In this document: positions 19,713-27,316 of the stretch, piece by piece
Layout: each line of letters begins with the position of its first letter
Numbering within the stretch: the stretch's first letter is position 1
Assembly: GCA_947427385.1 (NCBI GenBank)
Contig: CANEHT010000004.1
Coordinates: 29,652 to 93,651, forward strand
Source of the DNA: an uncultured Clostridia bacterium
GTDB lineage: Bacteria > Bacillota > Clostridia > Lachnospirales > CAMVHY01
Length of the DNA: 64,000 nucleotides
Reading direction: 5' to 3'
The notes under the pieces: generated by a model
Seen by the model: only the letters and a program-made list of their open reading frames with translations
Database searches by the model: none
Told to the model about the DNA's origin: nothing
Translations under genes and position numbers: made by a program

Positions 19713-19743
19713 TCAAACCATAATTCGGAAAAGGAGTATTATA

Positions 19744-20826
19744 TTGAAAATTATCCAGGTTATATCCGATTCGAATATAGGTGGCGCCGGTAAAGTTGTT
19801 TTGAATATGCTAAATTGCTTTGACCGCGAAAAAATAAATTGTAAAGTTATAATGCCAATTGGCGGGAAATTAAAACCATTCATTGAAAAATTAAATTATG
19901 AAGTTATTGAAGTTGATAATCTTGGTGAGACTTCACTTGAATCAAAATTGATAAAAACTTTTGTCAAAATATTTAAAGATGAAAAACCCGACATTGTTCA
20001 TACGCATGCGAGTTTGTCGGCACGTATTGCTGCAAAAAAATTAAAAATAAAAACTGTTTATACGCGGCATTGGCTTGGCGGCGAAAATACAAATATTTTT
20101 GCAAAGATGATTAATAATTATTTTTGTGATGCGGCAATTGCTGTTTCACAGTCAGCTGCTTCATCATTGATTGCGACGGGAATTTCTGAAAAAAAAATAC
20201 ATGTTGTTCATAATGGAATTGCGCCATTGAAAAAATATTTGGACATTGAAAAAAGAATTTTACGTAATAAATATGAACTTGACGATGAATTTGTTTTTGG
20301 GACAATTGTGCGCTTGGAAAAAGTTAAAGGCCTCAAATATTTTATTGATGCCGCAAATATTTTTTTGAATTATGAGCAAAATGTGAAATTTTTAATTTTC
20401 GGCGAAGGTTCATTGCGCAATAAACTTGAAAATTATGTTCATGAAATTGGCCGCGATAAGAAAATAATTTTCTCGGGGTTTGCTGAAAATACAGAAGAAA
20501 TTTTAAATTTGTTTGATGTTTTCGTTTTGCCGTCACTTCAAGAAGCTTTGTCATTAGCATTGTTGGAAGCAATGAGCGTTGGATGTTGTTGTATTGCAAC
20601 AAATTGTGGCGGCCCCGCAGAAATTATTACGGATAATGAAAACGGTGCGCTTATTCCGATTAAAGATGCCGGCGCGATTTTTAATATGATGAAATTTTTG
20701 TATGAGAATGATGACATACGTGAAAAATTTTCACAAAATGCTTATGATACAGTTCGTAAAAATTTTTCTGCACAAGCTATGACAGATGAAATTGTCAAAA
20801 TTTATGAAGGGTTGGTAAAAAAATAA
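19744..20826 (+). CDS. Glycosyltransferase family 4
   Basis: 360 residues, GT-B fold. The N-terminal lobe starts MKIIQVISDSNIGGAGK, with the glycine-rich acceptor loop. The C-terminal lobe has the nucleotide-sugar region LPSLQEALSLALLEAMSVG with the spaced Glu residues of the GT4 family. It transfers a sugar from a nucleotide donor to a cell-surface glycan or lipid carrier; specificity is unknown. The TTG start at 19744 follows AAAAGGAG. A longer reading frame from 19684 is rejected because that TTG is part of the -35 box. It is the first gene of the operon and its stop overlaps the next ATG. Confidence 0.9.
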   Translation: MKIIQVISDSNIGGAGKVVLNMLNCFDREKINCKVIMPIGGKLKPFIEKLNYEVIEVDNLGETSLESKLIKTFVKIFKDEKPDIVHTHASLSARIAAKKLKIKTVYTRHWLGGENTNIFAKMINNYFCDAAIAVSQSAASSLIATGISEKKIHVVHNGIAPLKKYLDIEKRILRNKYELDDEFVFGTIVRLEKVKGLKYFIDAANIFLNYEQNVKFLIFGEGSLRNKLENYVHEIGRDKKIIFSGFAENTEEILNLFDVFVLPSLQEALSLALLEAMSVGCCCIATNCGGPAEIITDNENGALIPIKDAGAIFNMMKFLYENDDIREKFSQNAYDTVRKNFSAQAMTDEIVKIYEGLVKK

Positions 20827-21299
20827 TGTCAGATAAAAAATTCAAATTTAATGCCTTTGACGCCATTATCATTGTAATTTTTGTTCTTATTTTAAGTGCA
20901 ATCGGAATAAAAATTTATGAAAAATCCAGCCAATCCGTTAATGACACACACAAATTTTCTTTTACAATTGAAGCTAAAAATCTTGACCAAAATTTTAAGG
21001 ATAAAATTTCTGTTGGCGATAAAATTCGTGACTCTGTTCATGGATTTTTTTACGGACACGTTTCAAATTTAAAAGTTAAGCCCGCACAAAAAATTGTTGA
21101 AAATAATACAAATGGAACTTATATTTTGGCCGATATACCGCAAAAAAATGATTTAGAAATTACAGTTGAGTGTAAAGCAGATGTAACTGATGACGCTATA
21201 ACTATTGATGGGCATCATATTCGAATTGGTAAATTAATGTCGCTTAAGTCAAAAGGTTACGTCGTTTATGGTTACATAATTGATATGGAAGTGGAGTGA
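20826..21299 (+). CDS. DUF4330 membrane protein, copy 1
   Basis: 157 residues. One N-terminal membrane segment (about 12-30, preceded by FNAFDAIII) leads into a beta-rich extracytoplasmic domain with a GDKIRDSV and GHVSNLKV pattern. DUF4330 proteins are found beside cell-surface glycosyltransferase genes in Bacillota; their function is unknown. The ATG overlaps the upstream stop (TAATG). A second, divergent copy follows directly. Confidence 0.8.
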   Translation: MSDKKFKFNAFDAIIIVIFVLILSAIGIKIYEKSSQSVNDTHKFSFTIEAKNLDQNFKDKISVGDKIRDSVHGFFYGHVSNLKVKPAQKIVENNTNGTYILADIPQKNDLEITVECKADVTDDAITIDGHHIRIGKLMSLKSKGYVVYGYIIDMEVE

Positions 21300-21306
21300 A
21301 ATAATT

Positions 21307-21798
21307 TTGACAAAAATTATTGATGAAAATGGTTGTATTTTTGGCAAATTAAATTTGATTGATTTTTTTGCTTTGATAATTTTGTTACTCGTTATCGCTG
21401 GTACAATTTATAAATTTAATTCACATTGTACAAATATTAATGGCGGCGCAAAAATTATCGAATATCAAATAAAAATTCAGGATGTAAAAAAATCGTCTGC
21501 AAAGTTTTACACAAATGGTTTAAAAATTTCTGACTCAAAAACTGGGAATTATTTGGGGACGATAAATAAAGTTGATGTAAGTGATTACTTCGACTATGTT
21601 GTGGATGTAAATGGAGTTCTTCACAAAGCTCAAAAACCTGATAAAATTGAGATACTTTTAAATGTAAAAGCTAATGCCATTGAGACTGAGCAAGCTTATT
21701 TGGTTGGCGGAACTTATGAATTAAAAGCTGGTGCCGATATTTATATTACAACTAAATATGCCGATGTTATCGGGACTGTTGAAAAAATAGGTGATTAA
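21307..21798 (+). CDS. DUF4330 membrane protein, copy 2
   Basis: 163 residues, with the same layout as its upstream neighbour: a short cytoplasmic start with GKLNLIDFFALII, one membrane segment (about 17-36), then a beta domain with GLKISDSKTGNYLGTI. The TTG start at 21307 follows GTGGAG, 7 bases after the stop of copy 1. An upstream in-frame start at 21280 would lie within copy 1 and lacks an SD. The pair probably works as a hetero-oligomer in the surface-glycan pathway, by inference. Confidence 0.78.
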   Translation: MTKIIDENGCIFGKLNLIDFFALIILLLVIAGTIYKFNSHCTNINGGAKIIEYQIKIQDVKKSSAKFYTNGLKISDSKTGNYLGTINKVDVSDYFDYVVDVNGVLHKAQKPDKIEILLNVKANAIETEQAYLVGGTYELKAGADIYITTKYADVIGTVEKIGD

Positions 21799-21800
21799 TC

Positions 21801-23990
21801 ATGAAAATTTTAATGGCGTTAATGGGTTTAGAAATCGGTGGAGCTGAAACGCATGTATTGGAATTATGTAAAGTTTTAGCAAAACGCGGGCACGAAATTT
21901 TAGTTGCATCAAATGGCGGTGTTTATGAAAAAGAACTTGATTCTATCGGGATAAAACATTTCAAGGTTCCTTTGCATAATAAAAAAGTGAGCAGTTTAAT
22001 AAAATCTTACGCGCTGTTGAAAAAAATTATTATCGAAAATGAAATAAAGCTGGTACATGCTCATGCAAGGATACCGGCTTTTTTGTGTGGATTACTGCAA
22101 AAAAAACTTGATTTCAAATTTGTAACTACTGCACATTGGATTTTTAAAACTTCTTTTCCATTTAATGTGTTGACAAATTGGGGTGAAAAAACTTTAGCTG
22201 TTAGTGACGATATCAAAAATTATTTGATTAAAAATTACAAGCTTCCTGAAAAAAATATAACTGTAACGATAAATGGCATTGATACGGAAAAATTTTCTCA
22301 GGATATAAATTATGATGATATTTTGCAGGAATTTGGTTTTGACAAAAATAAAAAATATATTGTGTGTGTCAGTCGCCTCGATAAAGACAGAAGTCTTTGT
22401 GCACATAAACTTTTGGAAATCGCAGCTGATATATGTAAAGAAAATGTTGAATTAGTTATTGTTGGCAGTGGCAGCGATGAATCCGAATTAAAAAAGAAAG
22501 TGGAATTGATAAACAAAAAAATTGCGCGCAAAATAATTCATTTGGTTGGTGCGCGTGTTGATGTAAATAAATTTTTAGCGTTGTCAAGTATTTTTGTTGG
22601 AGTGAGCCGCGCTGCACTAGAAGCTATGGCGGCAAAAAAGCCTGTTATTTTGGCTGGCAATGAAGGCTATATCGGAATTTTTGATGAAAGCAAATTGCAA
22701 CGCGCGATTCAAACTAATTTTTGTTGCCGTGAGTGCGAAAATATTTTGTGCGAAAAACTTAAATCTGATATCCAAAAATTATTAAATTTAGACAAAAAAA
22801 GTTTACAAAAATTTGGCGATTATGGTTTCGACATTATAAAAAAATATTATTCTGTTGAAAAAATGGCTGACGATGCAATTTCGGTTTATGAATCCGTGCG
22901 CTATTTGCCAAAAAATATTTTGATTTCCGGTTACTATGGCTTTAACAATAATGGCGATGATTCAGTTCTTAAATCTATTGTTGACGATTTAAAAAAATCT
23001 GCGCCTGAAATTAAAATTACAGTACTTTCAAAACGACCGCTTGAAACGTCAAAATTATATGGCGTTAATTCGGTTTACCGTTTCAATTTTTTTGCCATAA
23101 AAAAATGTATTAAGCAAACAAATTTATTGATAAGTGGCGGCGGTAGTCTTATTCAAGATGTAACCAGTACTCATTCTTTAAAATATTATCTATGGATAAT
23201 AAATTTGGCGTTGAAAAATTCTGTGCGCGTAATGCTTTATTCAAATGGTATCGGTCCAATTTTACGCAAAAAAAATAAAATTTTAGCTGCAAATATTTTG
23301 AACAGAGTTGACTTAATAACTTTACGTGATAAAAATTCCGCAGATGAGTTAAAAAAATTTTGCGTTGATAAACCGCCAATTATTGTTACTGCCGATGCCG
23401 CATTTAATTTGGATTTGCCGCAAACTTCAGCGTTGTTGAAATTCAACATAACAGAAAATTTTTTTATAATTGCGCTGCGAAGTTGGAAATATAATGCGGA
23501 AGCGTTTGAAAAAAATATTGCTGTATTTGCGGATTATATTCAACAAAAATATAATTTGTTACCGTTTTTTGTGCCAATGCATCCGGCAAATGATGTAAAA
23601 ATATCTAAGAAAATAATTTCGCTGATGAAGTCAACTGCAAAATATATTTGTGATTACACGACAAATGATTTGATAAATTTGATAGCAAAAGCTGAGTTTG
23701 TTTTTGGGATGCGTTTGCACACAATAATTTATGCGATACAAACGTCGACGCCAGTTTTAGCACTAATTTATGACCCAAAAGTTAAAGCAATTATGGATGA
23801 AACAAATCAATTTACTTATATAGATGTTGGTCAATTAAATTTGAAAAAGCTGAAAGATTTTGCATCGGATATTTTAATGAATCGCAATAAAATATCGGAG
23901 CAAATAAAAAATTGTGCGGATGTTTTGAAACAAAATTCTGCTCAAAATACAAAATTGGCTTTAGAATTACTTAATAAACCAATTTTTTAG
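21801..23990 (+). CDS. csaB: Glycosyltransferase-CsaB (polysaccharide pyruvyl transferase) fusion
   Basis: 729 residues in two parts. Residues 1-365 are a GT4-type glycosyltransferase (start MKILMALMGLEIGGAETHV; sugar-nucleotide region SRAALEAMAAKKPVI). Residues about 368-729 are a pyruvyl transferase of the CsaB family, starting ILISGYYGFNNNGDDSVL. This part also has GGGSLIQDVTS and the conserved GMRLHTIIYA near the C-terminus. CsaB adds pyruvate to a secondary wall polymer so SLH-domain proteins can bind. The fusion puts sugar transfer and pyruvylation in one chain. An SLH-domain gene lies two genes downstream. The start is 3 bases after the DUF4330 stop. Confidence 0.92.
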   Translation: MKILMALMGLEIGGAETHVLELCKVLAKRGHEILVASNGGVYEKELDSIGIKHFKVPLHNKKVSSLIKSYALLKKIIIENEIKLVHAHARIPAFLCGLLQKKLDFKFVTTAHWIFKTSFPFNVLTNWGEKTLAVSDDIKNYLIKNYKLPEKNITVTINGIDTEKFSQDINYDDILQEFGFDKNKKYIVCVSRLDKDRSLCAHKLLEIAADICKENVELVIVGSGSDESELKKKVELINKKIARKIIHLVGARVDVNKFLALSSIFVGVSRAALEAMAAKKPVILAGNEGYIGIFDESKLQRAIQTNFCCRECENILCEKLKSDIQKLLNLDKKSLQKFGDYGFDIIKKYYSVEKMADDAISVYESVRYLPKNILISGYYGFNNNGDDSVLKSIVDDLKKSAPEIKITVLSKRPLETSKLYGVNSVYRFNFFAIKKCIKQTNLLISGGGSLIQDVTSTHSLKYYLWIINLALKNSVRVMLYSNGIGPILRKKNKILAANILNRVDLITLRDKNSADELKKFCVDKPPIIVTADAAFNLDLPQTSALLKFNITENFFIIALRSWKYNAEAFEKNIAVFADYIQQKYNLLPFFVPMHPANDVKISKKIISLMKSTAKYICDYTTNDLINLIAKAEFVFGMRLHTIIYAIQTSTPVLALIYDPKVKAIMDETNQFTYIDVGQLNLKKLKDFASDILMNRNKISEQIKNCADVLKQNSAQNTKLALELLNKPIF

Positions 23991-23998
23991 GAGGCAAA

Positions 23999-24709
23999 AT
24001 GCAAACAAACATACTTGACATAAATTTTGACGTTATTAAAATTGATGATGCCGCGCAAAAAATTCTTGACTGTATCGAAAATAATCAGAAATATTTTGTT
24101 ACGACGCCCAATCCTGAAATTGTTATGCTCGCACAAAAAGATACATTGCTGAAAAAAATTTTGAATGACTCAGATTTAACTATTCCCGATGGTATTGGAA
24201 TTGTTTGGGCCTCAAAGTTGAACGAAATAAAAATTAGTGAACGTGTTGCCGGATATGATTTAGTGCAAAAAATTTTTCAGCTCGCCAAAAATAAAACGGT
24301 GTATTTTCTTGGTAGCAGTGACGAAATTATAAAGCTTGCGAAAAAAAATATGAAAGAAAAATTCCCAAGCATTAAAATTGTTGGTGCGCACAATGGATTT
24401 TTCGAAAACAGTGATGAAATTGTTACGCAAATAAATTTGCTCGCACCCGATATATTACTGGTTGGGATGGGGGCGCCCAAACAGGAAAAATGGATTTATA
24501 AATATAAAAATGATTTGAATGCAAAAATTTTTATTGGTGTTGGTGGAAGCTTCGATGTAATGTCAGGGAAAGTTAAACGCGCACCTATAATTTTTCAAAA
24601 ATTGGGCCTGGAATGGTTCTATCGATTAATTTCGCAGCCTAAAAGATTTTGGCGAATGCGTATGCTTCCACAATTTTTGTTTAAAGTTCTGCTTAAAAAA
24701 TTTTCATAA
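23999..24709 (+). CDS. tagA: WecG/TagA-family glycosyltransferase (GT26)
   Basis: 236 residues, full length. The family motif TPNPEIVMLAQKD is followed by the IPDGIGIVWASK segment with the catalytic Asp, then GAPKQEKWI and FIGVGGSFDVMSG. TagA adds N-acetylmannosamine to undecaprenyl-PP-GlcNAc, the second step of wall-polymer linkage-unit assembly. The context (CsaB fusion before it, SLH protein after it) indicates a secondary cell-wall polymer rather than classical teichoic acid. SD AGGAGG precedes ATG. Confidence 0.95.
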   Translation: MQTNILDINFDVIKIDDAAQKILDCIENNQKYFVTTPNPEIVMLAQKDTLLKKILNDSDLTIPDGIGIVWASKLNEIKISERVAGYDLVQKIFQLAKNKTVYFLGSSDEIIKLAKKNMKEKFPSIKIVGAHNGFFENSDEIVTQINLLAPDILLVGMGAPKQEKWIYKYKNDLNAKIFIGVGGSFDVMSGKVKRAPIIFQKLGLEWFYRLISQPKRFWRMRMLPQFLFKVLLKKFS

Positions 24710-24747
24710 ACGTACCCAAATTTAATATAAATAAATTAAGGAGGGAC

Positions 24748-25620
24748 GTGCCAATGAAAAAAATTTTTTGGGCAGTTTTTTTTTGCTTTTGTATCGTTAA
24801 AAATGTTCATGCCGCTCAAATTAATTATGGCGCTGATAAAATAATTACGCGTGCGCTCGTTGCCAAAATGGTTGCTTTCATTAATTTTGATAGGAAAGAA
24901 ATATTTGACTTATATAAATCGCGTTCGATAAATTTTATCGACACCGACATGGAAAAATGGTACGACAAATATATAAATGCGGCATGTAAAAAAAATTTGA
25001 TGAGTGGATTTGAAAATAAATTTGCACCTGATGAACCATTGACTCTAATTCAAGCACAATATCTTTTGGATAAAATTAATCCACAAAATGAAATTAAAAT
25101 TAAAATGACAGATGAAAATAAAAATAAAAATATTTCTTATTCTTTATGGCTAAAATTATTTTCTGATGCCACTAAAACTTTACACACAAATATTGAACAA
25201 AAAAAAATAATTGTACTAGCTACGCCGTTTCAAAATAAAAATATCCCGCAAAGTAATATCATTTCCAATGAAAATTATTATTTGCATGAAGGAATTGAGT
25301 TCGATTTTTTTGACAAACAAATTGAAGTTTTACTCAAAGGTAAAGAAATTTTAGCAATCTTAAATTATAACGATGAATTCGAATTGGATTGCACTGTCAT
25401 AAAAAATATTGGTAAGAAAGTTTTTATTTCTGTTGGCCCCGTGAAAAGATTTTTTGTCAGTGATGTAAAAAAAATTTTGCCCGGCAATTATCGTTTGCAA
25501 ATAAAAGCTGGCAAAATTATAAACGCTCAAAGTATTCCTTTCGCAATGTATAACGAAATTATTCCGGGTAATCCTAAAATTGCTGACGTAATACCGCTTA
25601 AAAAATTTATTCCGATATAA
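24748..25620 (+). CDS. Secreted protein with SLH domain
   Basis: 290 residues. The signal peptide (about 1-22) ends near VHAAQ. An SLH domain spans about residues 28-110: ITRALVAKMVAFINF, then NFIDTDMEKWYDKYINAACKKN, then FAPDEPLTLIQAQYLL. These parallel the Ile-Thr-Arg and F-P-D-x-x-T signatures of the family. The rest is a beta-rich domain of unknown type. Only about one to one and a half SLH units are visible, fewer than the usual three. It likely binds the pyruvylated polymer made by CsaB. The last 94 bases overlap the convergent bofA gene. SD AAGGAGGG. Confidence 0.85.
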   Translation: MPMKKIFWAVFFCFCIVKNVHAAQINYGADKIITRALVAKMVAFINFDRKEIFDLYKSRSINFIDTDMEKWYDKYINAACKKNLMSGFENKFAPDEPLTLIQAQYLLDKINPQNEIKIKMTDENKNKNISYSLWLKLFSDATKTLHTNIEQKKIIVLATPFQNKNIPQSNIISNENYYLHEGIEFDFFDKQIEVLLKGKEILAILNYNDEFELDCTVIKNIGKKVFISVGPVKRFFVSDVKKILPGNYRLQIKAGKIINAQSIPFAMYNEIIPGNPKIADVIPLKKFIPI

Positions 25621-25775
25621 AATTTCTTTGTCGTAATCATTGTGTTTATCAAATAAATTACTGCTAGGCCGAATGATGTTCGTAGCAAAATTTTAAATAT
25701 AAATTTAAGAAATCGATTAAAAAATAAAATTAATATTGCTGCGATACATATCCCTATCATATAAATATTTTCCAT
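25527..25775 (-). CDS. bofA: BofA-family sporulation membrane protein
   Basis: 82 residues. Two hydrophobic segments (about 5-20 and 30-47) are followed by the family C-terminal signature around SGITSAILGLPGIISLYI. In Bacillus, BofA inhibits SpoIVFB processing of pro-sigmaK in the mother-cell membrane around the forespore. It pairs with the yaaL gene just upstream, the classical order. SD AGGAGA precedes ATG. Its 3' third overlaps, antisense, the end of the SLH-domain gene. Confidence 0.85.
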   Translation of the reverse strand: MENIYMIGICIAAILILFFNRFLKFIFKILLRTSFGLAVIYLINTMITTKKFYIGINFLSGITSAILGLPGIISLYIAKGIL

Positions 25776-25785
25776 ATGCTTTCTC

Positions 25786-25974
25786 CTATATGAATTTTAT
25801 TCCTTGCTCCTTACATAATTTCATGTAAAATTTATATTGCATGTGTAAGGCCTTGAGTTCGTATATATAACTATCAATTAAAATTGGCTCAGTTGTATTG
25901 TTAAATTTGTTTTCCGTTATGTATAAATTTTGTTTAATTTCATCGATAGTTTTTAAAATATTTTCTCGCTCCAT
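25786..25974 (-). CDS. yaaL: YaaL-like DUF2508 protein
   Basis: 62 residues, small and helical, charged, with no membrane segment. The pattern (an Ile/Leu heptad N-terminal helix, then YIYELKALHMQYKFYMKLCKEQGIK) fits DUF2508. The family sits between recR and bofA in many Bacillota; here recR is not in the window. It lies 10 bases upstream of bofA. SD AAAGGAGGAAT gives strong initiation. Function is unknown. Confidence 0.8.
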   Translation of the reverse strand: MERENILKTIDEIKQNLYITENKFNNTTEPILIDSYIYELKALHMQYKFYMKLCKEQGIKFI

Positions 25975-26029
25975 TCCTATTCCTCCTTTCCATAAAAATA
26001 TATTTACGTAAAGGAAGATTATGAGTTAC

Positions 26030-26058
26030 TTGCGGAAAAAAATTTTTTGTGCTACAAT
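26030..26058 (+). promoter_or_regulatory. Distal promoter of the coiled-coil protein gene
   Basis: TTGCGG and TACAAT are separated by 17 bases, with an extended -10 TG. Confidence 0.5.
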
Positions 26059-26111
26059 AATTACATAACACAAAATATTTAAATTTAATTTGTAAAATAA
26101 TAAAATTTATA

Positions 26112-26140
26112 TTGACGAATAATAATTTTTGTGTTATGAT
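26112..26140 (+). promoter_or_regulatory. Proximal promoter of the coiled-coil protein gene
   Basis: TTGACG and TATGAT are separated by 17 bases, 35 bases before the start codon; GGGGAGGG follows as SD. Confidence 0.6.
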
Positions 26141-26175
26141 ATTAAAAGTTATTTTATAAGGGGAGGGCGATAAAT

Positions 26176-27237
26176 ATGCAAAATGAGGCAGTAAAAAAAT
26201 CTGCGGAACAAGTTAAAGTAAGTGATTTAAATAATGTATTTACGATAAAAAATTTTGCTAATATGGTTCAAGGCGTTGCAAATTTAACAGCTGTTGTAGC
26301 TACTGAATTAATTAGAACAGCAGCTAATGTTACAATTTTTGGAATTACTGTAATTGCTAAAGCGGCAGAATTTGCCAATAAAATTTATCAAGAATTTGCA
26401 GAAATTTTATTTGATAATCCAAAAGATGCAAAAGCAAAGGCAGAACTTATTTCTATGTTAAAAGCTAATCCAGAAAAATTTTTGGAATTTGTTAAAAATG
26501 CAAAAGAAAAATTACATGAAAATATTGAGAAATTACAGCAAAAACTGATAGAAATAAAAAAATCCATAGCAAAAATATCTTTGGCGTTGAATAGAGAAAG
26601 AAGAAGATATCATGTATTGTCAAATAGAATTGATGTTTTAGGTGAAAAATTAGAAAAAGTTAGAAATAAAATTAAAGAACTTGAGAAACAACCGGGACAG
26701 GAAAAAAATGTTGAGATTTTAAAAATAAAAGAAAGAGAAATTTCGAATGAGATAGAAGAATTAAAGCGCCGCAGATTAGAAATATTAAATCGTATTAAAG
26801 AACTTGAAGAGCAAAAGAAAAAATTAGAAGCTGAAAAAGATTTAATTGTACAAAATATAGAAGAATGTCAAGATAAAATTGAAAAAATAAATTCTGCGGA
26901 ATATGAGTATAAGCAAGCGTTTAATCTTGAACCAGAAATAAAGGAAAGTTTATTTGAAAGATATAGACAAAACATACCGAGAAAATACCAAAAAATGCGC
27001 GAAGAAAATCCAACAGAACTTTCTCATGGACATTTAGATTTTAAAGCATTTATTGATACAACTACTTATAATATGCAAAACCTTACAAGCACAAAATTTT
27101 CTATGAGGCAAGAATTTGAAAAAAAGCCATCATGGATTGAAGAACGATTACAACGTGCAAATGATAATGGTTTCAAAGTATCTTCTCCATCAGAACAAAA
27201 CCACGAACATGGTGGCAAAGATAATATGGAAAGATAG
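26176..27237 (+). CDS. Unknown protein with long coiled coil
   Basis: 353 residues. Residues 20-75 are a mildly hydrophobic, Ala/Thr/Val-rich stretch (TELIRTAANVTIFGITVIAKAAEFA) that could be a membrane-active or amphipathic helix. Residues about 105-245 are almost pure coiled coil with Lys/Glu heptads (LKRRRLEILNRIKELEEQ). The tail is polar with a His/Gly-rich end. There is no signal peptide or enzyme motif. It has two upstream promoters, a very strong SD and a perfect terminator, so it is probably well expressed as a single gene. The family is not recognised; an effector or cytoskeletal-type scaffold is possible. Confidence 0.7.
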   Translation: MQNEAVKKSAEQVKVSDLNNVFTIKNFANMVQGVANLTAVVATELIRTAANVTIFGITVIAKAAEFANKIYQEFAEILFDNPKDAKAKAELISMLKANPEKFLEFVKNAKEKLHENIEKLQQKLIEIKKSIAKISLALNRERRRYHVLSNRIDVLGEKLEKVRNKIKELEKQPGQEKNVEILKIKEREISNEIEELKRRRLEILNRIKELEEQKKKLEAEKDLIVQNIEECQDKIEKINSAEYEYKQAFNLEPEIKESLFERYRQNIPRKYQKMREENPTELSHGHLDFKAFIDTTTYNMQNLTSTKFSMRQEFEKKPSWIEERLQRANDNGFKVSSPSEQNHEHGGKDNMER

Positions 27238-27240
27238 TAA

Positions 27241-27276
27241 AAAACAAATGCATTTAATTGCATTTGTTTTTTTTTT
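27241..27276 (+). terminator. Rho-independent terminator
   Basis: A perfect 9-bp stem, ACAAATGCA/TGCATTTGT, is followed by ten Ts. Confidence 0.9.
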
Positions 27277-27316
27277 GTGTGATAATAACTAAAATAAATT
27301 TTTGAGATGTGAAATT

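Noticed and set aside
19684..19743. Longer N-terminus for the first glycosyltransferase from TTG 19684
   Set aside because: That TTG is part of a good TTGACA -35 box, the extra 20 residues do not match the family, and a strong SD precedes TTG 19744.
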